Assembly: GCA_002337525.1 (NCBI GenBank)
Contig: DDGG01000025.1
Coordinates: 1-48,357 of the forward strand
Origin: Alphaproteobacteria bacterium UBA1908
Lineage (GTDB): Bacteria; Pseudomonadota; Alphaproteobacteria; Caedimonadales; UBA1908
Length of the DNA stretch: 48,357 nucleotides
Direction of reading: 5' to 3'
The notes below the pieces were generated by a model that saw nothing but the letters and a program-made list of their open reading frames with translations, searched no databases and had not been told where the DNA came from. The translations under genes were made by a program, and so were the position numbers. This document shows positions 42,729 through 48,357 of this stretch, one piece after another; the first letter of the stretch is position 1; each line of letters begins with the position of its first letter.

Positions 42729-42866
42729 TTGGAAGAATATACAAGCGTAGTTGCGAATAAACTGAAACCTGGAGATACAGTAAGAGTTATAGCCCCTATT
42801 TCTAAAGGCCTTCTCCAAGAAGGTGAAGTATTTTTGAAGAAGAAAAGTCTTCTAAAAGAGGAGTGA
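42729..42866 (+). pseudogene. N-terminal remnant of an S66 (LD-carboxypeptidase/MccF-like) gene
   Basis: A 45-codon frame starting at TTG 42729 with AAGGAG six bases upstream. It reads LEEYTSVVANKLKPGDTVRV then IAPISKG, which matches the start of S66 serine peptidases (KLKPGDxIxxIAPS), the family of muramoyl-tetrapeptide carboxypeptidase and microcin-C immunity protein MccF. After about 30 codons similarity ends, and the frame runs into the 3' end of the convergent nucleotidyltransferase gene. The remaining 250 or more residues are missing, so it is a truncated relic with its translation start preserved. Confidence 0.5.
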
Positions 42867-43230
42867 CAATTGTGACCTTGCCGCCAACCTGTTTTGCCTG
42901 GGCTCTTTTATTAGAAAGTTGAGGGTCACCTGCAGTTGTTGCAATAATAGAAGGCGCAACAGAAGTCACAAAGTCAAAATATTCCTGGTCTTTTGTGTAG
43001 AGAGGCAAGCAAATGACCTCATCCACATAACGTAATGCCCTTAGAATCTCTGCTCGCTGCTCCTGGGTATGAACAGGAGACCGATTCTTGGACAAACGAA
43101 TACGCTCATCAGATTCCAGCGCAACAATCAAGGCATCACCTTCCTGACGCGCAGCTTTCAAAAAAACAACATGCCCATAATGAAGAATATCAAAACATCC
43201 TCCAACAAGGACTTTATGGCACGACATCAT
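42802..43230 (-). CDS. Cytidylyltransferase-like nucleotidyltransferase (RfaE2/TagD type)
   Basis: 142 aa single-domain nucleotidyltransferase. The N-terminus VLVGGCFDILHYGHVVFLKAA carries the HxGH motif, with later blocks LIVALESDERIRLSKNR and the QRAEILRALRYVDEV of the RfaE2/glycerol-3-phosphate cytidylyltransferase group. The substrate may be a sugar phosphate (ADP-heptose route) or a polyol phosphate (CDP-activated); the usual ISSTxI motif near the end is replaced by DFSSSKIL. Start is 43230 or the next Met at 43227. No partner sugar genes are adjacent. Confidence 0.8.
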   Translation of the reverse strand: MMSCHKVLVGGCFDILHYGHVVFLKAARQEGDALIVALESDERIRLSKNRSPVHTQEQRAEILRALRYVDEVICLPLYTKDQEYFDFVTSVAPSIIATTAGDPQLSNKRAQAKQVGGKVTIVTPLLEDFSSSKILHLLGEGL

Positions 43231-43297
43231 TAATAGGCATTTCCCTGTTACAATCTGTTACAATAAGAGCATTTGAATAGTCTCTCTCTCGATCAGT

Positions 43298-43918
43298 TTA
43301 CCGATTATTTGCGAGATCAAGCATAATTCTGGAGCGTTGTTGAACACCGCGCGGAGCACTTTTACTCTTGGCTAGCGTTTCAAAAAGATCCAGTGCCTGC
43401 TCAACTTTACCCGCCATTAAATACAAAGTTGCCTCTATTTCAAAAGCACTTTCCCGCCAGGGTGTTGCTTTCTTTGTCAGAGCTGAGATCTCATCCAATA
43501 AAGAATGGGGATCTCCCGTTGGTAGTTCCTTTAGAATTGCTTTTAAAAGAGCAAAATCACGAAAAACCTGGTCATGACGTGTATCCCTGGCAATTTGACG
43601 ATAAGCAGCGACAGGGTCAGATGAGATTTCTGCTGCTTCAAAGACACCAATAACTGAATATCCTTTCAAGGCGCTGCCAGCCAGCTTATCAAAAGCATTT
43701 TTTTGTATTTTGGGATCTGTTTCTCTCACAGCCGACTCGTATGCCTGGGCTAACTCAAGGCGCAACTTCTCCTGAGAATAATCCCAGTAAACATACCCTA
43801 TCCCAGAGAAGACCAAAGCAATTATGACACCGATAATATAATTGCCATACTCTTTCCAGATTTTAAGTAGCTGCTCTTTTTTCAGGTCTTCTTTAATTTC
43901 ATCAACAAGATTGTCCAA
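43298..43918 (-). CDS. YfgM-like TPR membrane protein
   Basis: 206 aa. A charged cytoplasmic N-terminus (about 1-25) is followed by one membrane helix (about 28-48) and a helical, TPR-like periplasmic domain. The overall layout (DEIKEDLKKEQLLKIWKEYG, then membrane anchor, then AYxxAV helices) matches the tetratricopeptide_2 family of YfgM, a SecYEG-associated partner of the PpiD chaperone in E. coli. In many relatives it precedes bamB or der; here neither is adjacent. The start is ATG 43918. Confidence 0.82.
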   Translation of the reverse strand: MDNLVDEIKEDLKKEQLLKIWKEYGNYIIGVIIALVFSGIGYVYWDYSQEKLRLELAQAYESAVRETDPKIQKNAFDKLAGSALKGYSVIGVFEAAEISSDPVAAYRQIARDTRHDQVFRDFALLKAILKELPTGDPHSLLDEISALTKKATPWRESAFEIEATLYLMAGKVEQALDLFETLAKSKSAPRGVQQRSRIMLDLANNR

Positions 43919-44089
43919 TGTCTGACTCCAATTTCAAATATTTAACTCACCTTAAACCAGGACGGTAGATTAAATCAATCAAAGATCATCAGGAACTTCA
44001 TATTCACCTTGTTCTGTATTCTGTTTGATGGTAGATTCTGGAGAATTTTTGGTAGGATATAAATTTCTTTTCATAATAAGGCTGTTCTC

Positions 44090-45091
44090 ATGCTATTTCG
44101 ATTATCGGTTTTAACTCTTGCCATTATTTGTCCCCTGTCATCATGGGGGTCACATATGCCTCCCAAAAAAATTGTTGAGGTTATATCCCTTAAAAAGAAA
44201 GATATTCGGGAAAGTGTGCGCCTTTTTGGCCGGGTACGAGCAAAACTGGAATATACTCACATTGCAGAAACAGATGGTGTTTTGGATCATACTTTGTTGG
44301 CTGGCCAGGCTCTGAAAAAAGGAGAGGTTTTTGCTTCTCTTGATAACCCGGAGGTCAAAACTACTTACGAACTCGCCAAAAAGGCAGAAGCTATTGCTCT
44401 GGAGCAATATCAAAGATCTCAAACATTACTCAATAAAAATGCTGTTAGCCAAAAAAAGGCAGAGTCTGATAGAGGCCAATGGATTGAAGCAAGACAACGC
44501 AGTCTTCTCGCCAAGGCAGCTTTCGACAAAATTCAGTTCAAAGCCCCCTTTGATGGTGTCCTGGGCGTTTTCAAACATCGGGAAGGAGCCTATCTTCAAA
44601 AAGGAGATCGTGTTGTTACCCTTTATAATCCCGAAACTCTGGTTGTTGAAGTTGATATTCCCGAGAAATATGTTGAAACTTTAACCCCTCACAGCCAAAT
44701 TATTATTAAAGGCAAAACATATACTCTGACACAGCTCCAAAAGGTTATTGACCCTGCGACAAATACAGCCCCTTCTTTTGTTGATGTTGGAAAAGCCACT
44801 TCTCTGATTCCAGGGTCTATTGTAGCGGTTAAACTTGTTCTTAACCAACGAAACAAAACCATAGTGATCCCGGAAGAAAGCCTTTTTATTGACGGAAAAC
44901 ACCACTTTGTTTACCTTGTCCAAGATGGAAAAACTGTCAAAAAAGAAGTAACTCTTGGGCTATCAGAAGACCGTCACTATGAGATTCTGACAGGACTTAA
45001 GGAAGGGGATCAACTTGTCATCAAAAATCCTACGCGCCTTACACCTGATGAGCCTGTTGATATTGCCACATGCCCACAGGGAGCTTCATGA
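44090..45091 (+). CDS. RND efflux periplasmic adaptor (membrane fusion protein)
   Basis: 333 aa. A Sec signal peptide (cut near SSWGS, residue 21) without a convincing lipobox, then a biotinyl-lipoyl-like half (HIAETDGVLDHTLLAGQALKKGEVFASLDNPE), an alpha-helical hairpin (about 85-140), the second lipoyl half (IQFKAPFDGVLGVFKHREGAYLQKGDRV), beta-barrel and membrane-proximal domains. It joins an RND pump to an outer-membrane channel. The stop overlaps the pump gene start (ATGA), so the two are coupled. No TolC-like gene is in the window, so a shared channel is likely. Confidence 0.92.
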   Translation: MLFRLSVLTLAIICPLSSWGSHMPPKKIVEVISLKKKDIRESVRLFGRVRAKLEYTHIAETDGVLDHTLLAGQALKKGEVFASLDNPEVKTTYELAKKAEAIALEQYQRSQTLLNKNAVSQKKAESDRGQWIEARQRSLLAKAAFDKIQFKAPFDGVLGVFKHREGAYLQKGDRVVTLYNPETLVVEVDIPEKYVETLTPHSQIIIKGKTYTLTQLQKVIDPATNTAPSFVDVGKATSLIPGSIVAVKLVLNQRNKTIVIPEESLFIDGKHHFVYLVQDGKTVKKEVTLGLSEDRHYEILTGLKEGDQLVIKNPTRLTPDEPVDIATCPQGAS

Positions 45092-48000
45092 AGCTACCTG
45101 CCTTTTTTATTCACCGACCTGTATTTGCGTCTATTTTAAGCCTTATGATTATCGTCGTAGGGCTTATTTCCCTGACCAACATTAGCCTTCGAGAATATCC
45201 GGATATTGATATTCCAAAACTTCATGTACAAACCATTTATCCCAATGCCAGTCCCGAGTTAGTCGAAGCCAGAGTTACAGACCCTCTGGAAGATTCCCTG
45301 GCAAGTGTGTCGGATGTAACTTCTATTGAGTCCCAAAGCCATACAAATAGATCAGAAATCACTCTTTCCTTTAAGCCGAAAACTTCTATTGATCTTAAAA
45401 TTGTCGCCATTAGAGATGCCATCGAAAAAGTACGTTCTCAATTCCCGGACGAGGTACAAATTCCCACTATTATCAAAGGTGACGATCAAAATGGCCCGCC
45501 CTTTATCGCCATTTCAGTTATCAGTAACGAGATGTCTCCCCAAGATCTGACTCACTATGTAAATCTCTATTTTAAGAATATTTTTCGAAGCATCTCCGGA
45601 GTTGCCGAAGCCGGTATCTGGAGTCAGGGTTTTGCCATGGGAATTACACTTGACCCCAAAAGACTTTTTGCACTGGGGCTGGATATTGAAACTGTCACCG
45701 AGGCCCTAAAAGCAAAAAACACACCCTTTTCGGCAGGCAAATTGCACAATGAAGTTCCCATTACCCTCGAGACTGAGCTTAAAACCGAAGATGATTTTAA
45801 AAACCTTGTTATCAGAAATCAAACACAAACCCACCCTTCCATTCTATTAAAGCATGTTGCTGATGTACGCCTTATAGAGGATGATTCTTCTTTTCGTATT
45901 CGTATTAATGGTAAAAGTGCTTCTCTTATTGCTATTAAACTGAATTCAGATGCTAACCCACTTGATGTTTCTGATAACGTGCGACACGCTGTTAATACGT
46001 TACAAGACAGTCTGCCAAAAGGCATGTCGGTTTCTGTTAGCCTTGATAATGCGAACTTTATCAGAGCGTCTCTCTCGAATATTCAACGCTCTATTCTGGA
46101 AGCCGCCATCCTGGTCCTTCTCATCATCTTGCTCTTTATCCGAAATTTACGGGCAGCATTGATCCCTCTTGTAACGATTCCGATTTCTCTGGTCGGGGTC
46201 CTTGGTCTTTTTTATGCCCTTGATCTTTCCATTAACATCTTAACGCTCCTTGCAATTATTTTGGCAATTGGTCTTGTCGTTGATGATGCCATCGTTGTCC
46301 TGGAAAACATTCAGCGCCATATTGAAGAAGGCCTTCCCCCCTTTAAGGCAGCTTTGAAGGGAAGTCGTGAGATTGGCTTTGCTGTTGTGGCGATGACGCT
46401 AACCCTGGCCAGTGTCTACGCTCCGATTGCTTTCCTGGAAGGTATTACCGGGGCCCTTTTTAAGGAGTTTGCGATTGCTCTTGCCGGTGCTGTTCTGATC
46501 TCGGGGATTGTTGCCCTAACTTTATCACCCATGTTATGCAGCCGTTTTCTAAAACCTGTCGACCAGCCCTTTTTCCCCGCTTTCGATACTTTTATGGCGT
46601 ACCTGACAAGGAAATATAATACTTTCCTCTCTTTTTTAATGACGCACACACGTGGAACTCTTCTTTTCCTTCTCGCGGCCTTTGCCGGACTTTCAGGTCT
46701 TTTCTCTTTGCTACCTGAGGAACGCGCTCCTGCCGAGGATCGAGGCCTTGTAGGTCTTTATGCTCCCCCTATCCCCGGTAAAGGTATCGAAACAATGTCT
46801 AAACTGGGCGATATTTTTAATAATAGAATGTCCGACACAAAAGAAGCAGATCAGTTTTTAACTTTTATTGGAACGTGGGGAGCTTCTGTTGCTCTTTCTC
46901 TCAAAGACTGGTCAGAAAGAACGCGCAGCGCTGCTCAAGTACGTGATGCTCTTCAAGCTATTGCCAGCAACATTCCTTCTGCAGATGTTTACGCCTGGGA
47001 CTGGAATTCGGGATTACCCGGATCAGAATTTAGTATCGAAGGCGGTGTTCAATTTGTCTTGCAAACTTCCGGTTCTTATAATGATCTTTACCAGGAAGCC
47101 ACAAAATTCGTAACAGCTTTAAGGCAAAACGAGAAAATTGAATCATCGCATCAACGACTTTTACTGATATCTCCCGGATATGATGTTCAACTTGATACTT
47201 TCCAACAATCCTTACTTGGTATTTCAGATAAAAAAATTGCCAAGGCAATTGAAGTTTCTGTTGGTCAGGACAAAAACATGATGTTTATGAAGGAAGGACT
47301 TTCTTACCCAATTATGGTCTCAACCACGTCTGACCCTTCGCATCTTAGTGAGATCTATGTCACAACGAAAGAAGGAAGTCCCGTTTCCCTCTCAACACTT
47401 GGTGAACTCAAGATGGTTGCACGCCCTAACGCTCTCACGCACTATAATCAAATGCGAGCCACAACGATTACAGTAAAACCTAGAGAAGATGTTAAGGTTG
47501 GGGCCCTGATAGATGTCATAAAAGACTACCAGAAAACCTCCCTTGGTAAAGGCTTCAGCATTGACTGGGTCGGGGAAACAAAAGCAACTCTTGCAGGGGC
47601 ATCAAGTGGCACCCTTCTTCTTATCCTTGCAATTGTTTTCATTTTTTCTATTCTTGCCATTCAATTTGAAAGTATCACAGACCCTCTTTTAATTGTGTTG
47701 ACTGTTCCTCTTGCCGCTTTTGGAGCCCTGTTTTTAATGTGGGTAACAGGAGTTTCCCTTAACATTTATTCAAAAATTGGATTAGTAACGTTGGTGGGCC
47801 TTATTACAAAGCATGGTATTCTACTCGTTGAAATGGCAAATCAACAGCTTGAACAAGGAGCTTCCCTAAAGAAAGCAGCCCTTAAAGCAGCAAGTTTAAG
47901 GCTAAGACCAATCCTGATGACAACAGGCGCCATGGTGTTTGGCGTTATACCCCTTGCCTTTTCCAGTGGTGCCGGCAGCGAAGCGCGCCAGGCTATCGGG

Positions 48001-48093
48001 ATTGTACTTCTGGGGGGGCTTCTGGTAGGAACTCTGATGACACTTTTTATCATTCCTGTGATGTACACTTTGAAGAGGTATAAAAAAGGGTAG
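45088..48093 (+). CDS. RND-family multidrug efflux permease (HAE1 type)
   Basis: 1001 aa from ATG 45088 (MKLPAFFIHRPVFASIL), which overlaps the adaptor stop; an upstream in-frame ATG at 45070 is inside the adaptor gene. Twelve membrane helices and two large periplasmic loops in the AcrB/MdtB pattern are seen. The helix-4 proton-relay motif VVDDAIVVLENIQRH has Asp399/Asp400, equivalent to AcrB Asp407/408. The C-terminal half repeats the architecture (GLVTLVGLITKHGILLVE). Drug or substrate cannot be read; the pair resembles the short adaptor/pump systems common in alphaproteobacteria. No local regulator is seen. Confidence 0.95.
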   Translation: MKLPAFFIHRPVFASILSLMIIVVGLISLTNISLREYPDIDIPKLHVQTIYPNASPELVEARVTDPLEDSLASVSDVTSIESQSHTNRSEITLSFKPKTSIDLKIVAIRDAIEKVRSQFPDEVQIPTIIKGDDQNGPPFIAISVISNEMSPQDLTHYVNLYFKNIFRSISGVAEAGIWSQGFAMGITLDPKRLFALGLDIETVTEALKAKNTPFSAGKLHNEVPITLETELKTEDDFKNLVIRNQTQTHPSILLKHVADVRLIEDDSSFRIRINGKSASLIAIKLNSDANPLDVSDNVRHAVNTLQDSLPKGMSVSVSLDNANFIRASLSNIQRSILEAAILVLLIILLFIRNLRAALIPLVTIPISLVGVLGLFYALDLSINILTLLAIILAIGLVVDDAIVVLENIQRHIEEGLPPFKAALKGSREIGFAVVAMTLTLASVYAPIAFLEGITGALFKEFAIALAGAVLISGIVALTLSPMLCSRFLKPVDQPFFPAFDTFMAYLTRKYNTFLSFLMTHTRGTLLFLLAAFAGLSGLFSLLPEERAPAEDRGLVGLYAPPIPGKGIETMSKLGDIFNNRMSDTKEADQFLTFIGTWGASVALSLKDWSERTRSAAQVRDALQAIASNIPSADVYAWDWNSGLPGSEFSIEGGVQFVLQTSGSYNDLYQEATKFVTALRQNEKIESSHQRLLLISPGYDVQLDTFQQSLLGISDKKIAKAIEVSVGQDKNMMFMKEGLSYPIMVSTTSDPSHLSEIYVTTKEGSPVSLSTLGELKMVARPNALTHYNQMRATTITVKPREDVKVGALIDVIKDYQKTSLGKGFSIDWVGETKATLAGASSGTLLLILAIVFIFSILAIQFESITDPLLIVLTVPLAAFGALFLMWVTGVSLNIYSKIGLVTLVGLITKHGILLVEMANQQLEQGASLKKAALKAASLRLRPILMTTGAMVFGVIPLAFSSGAGSEARQAIGIVLLGGLLVGTLMTLFIIPVMYTLKRYKKG

Positions 48094-48150
48094 GCTTCCA
48101 CTGGAAACTCATCCTGAAATACGCTATACATCACAGTGTAGAGAATAAAG

Positions 48151-48227
48151 GCGCCCGTAGCTCAGCTGGATAGAGCGTTGCCCTCCGAAGGCAAAGGTCA
48201 GAGGTTCAAATCCCCTCGGGCGCACCA
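48151..48227 (+). tRNA. tRNA-Arg (anticodon CCG)
   Basis: Seventy-seven bases with encoded CCA. The acceptor stem GCGCCCG pairs with CGGGCGC, the D arm has GCTCAGCTGGATAGAGC, the anticodon stem TTGCC/GGCAA encloses CTCCGAA with anticodon CCG (48185-48187), and the T arm reads AGGTTCAAATCCC. It reads the CGG codon. Confidence 0.97.
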
Positions 48228-48357
48228 TCAATTTCAACAGTTTCTAGAAAATAAAGAAAAAAACTCCTTCGAAAATCCACGGCACCATCATAGCCTGACA
48301 CGTACATTTCTCCGTCATCACGAGGAACCCCTTTATTGCCCTGTCATCCAGAGGGGG
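48228..48357. other. Window-end noncoding stretch, possible repeat edge
   Basis: No gene is seen after tRNA-Arg. The last 45 bases contain CGTCATCACGAGGA (48313-48326) and CTGTCATCCAGAGG, word types that recall dispersed CGTCAT..CGAGGA repeats of some host-associated alphaproteobacteria. The window ends before this can be judged. Confidence 0.3.

Noticed and set aside
1..48357. CRISPR arrays, insertion sequences, prophage or attachment sites
   Set aside because: No regularly spaced repeats, transposase or integrase-like frames, or phage structural genes were seen on either strand.

Overview
The window reads as one chromosomal segment of an alphaproteobacterium with a low to moderate G+C content, probably an obligately or facultatively host-associated lineage of the Holosporales / Paracaedibacter type. 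The class assignment rests on several alphaproteobacterial signatures: the cytochrome oxidase order ctaC-ctaD-ctaB-(coxF)-ctaG, the NDUFA12 / MlaD / DUF2155 block, tsaE-addB-addA, and rph-rdgB-hemW divergent from hrcA-grpE. The order-level placement is inference from gene style (TTG/GTG starts, many Sec-exported proteins of unknown family with Ser-rich linkers). There is no phage, IS element or CRISPR array.

Layout. 0-5.2 kb (minus): the aa3 oxidase operon (ctaC, ctaD, ctaB, a 36-aa CoxF-like ORF, ctaG), then trhO. 5.5-7 kb: a secreted alpha/beta hydrolase. 7-9.6 kb (minus): recJ-comF. 9.8-10.4 kb: two tiny secreted proteins with strong ribosome binding sites and a textbook terminator. 10.4-11.9 kb (minus): a secreted cysteine phosphatase of the PTP/phytase type. 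12.1-13.8 kb (minus): NDUFA12-mlaD-DUF2155. 13.9-14.8 kb: a ribonuclease D gene flanked by structured noncoding DNA. 14.9-18.1 kb: a DASS anion transporter, a free CZB zinc-sensor domain, an orphan ABC binding protein. 18.3-23.6 kb: psd-pssA-glycosyltransferase, then pyruvate phosphate dikinase. 23.7-24.2 kb: a decayed gene. 24.2-24.8 kb (minus): marC. 25-30 kb: an accessory block with nucleoside hydrolase, NUDIX hydrolase, a secreted deaminase-like protein and a translationally coupled secreted repeat protein. 30.2-32.9 kb (minus): rph-rdgB-hemW. 33-41.5 kb: hrcA-grpE-tsaE-addB-addA. Then tRNA-Ser(UGA), tag, an S66-peptidase remnant, a nucleotidyltransferase, a YfgM-like protein, an RND efflux pair and tRNA-Arg(CCG).

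How it fits together. The core genes cover aerobic respiration (oxidase and complex I accessory subunit), envelope lipid synthesis and transport (psd, pssA, mlaD), DNA repair (AddAB, RecJ, Tag), nucleotide-pool cleaning (RdgB, NUDIX), protein quality control (HrcA, GrpE) and tRNA modification (TrhO, TsaE). The accessory genes are mostly exported enzymes: hydrolase, PTP-like phosphatase, and the deaminase-like/repeat pair. The strongest candidate for something undescribed is the 26.6-30.0 kb pair: an exported protein with a His-x-Glu / Cys-x2-Cys deaminase signature and a bipartite basic cluster resembling a nuclear localisation signal, overlapping by four bases with an exported protein built from three internal repeats.
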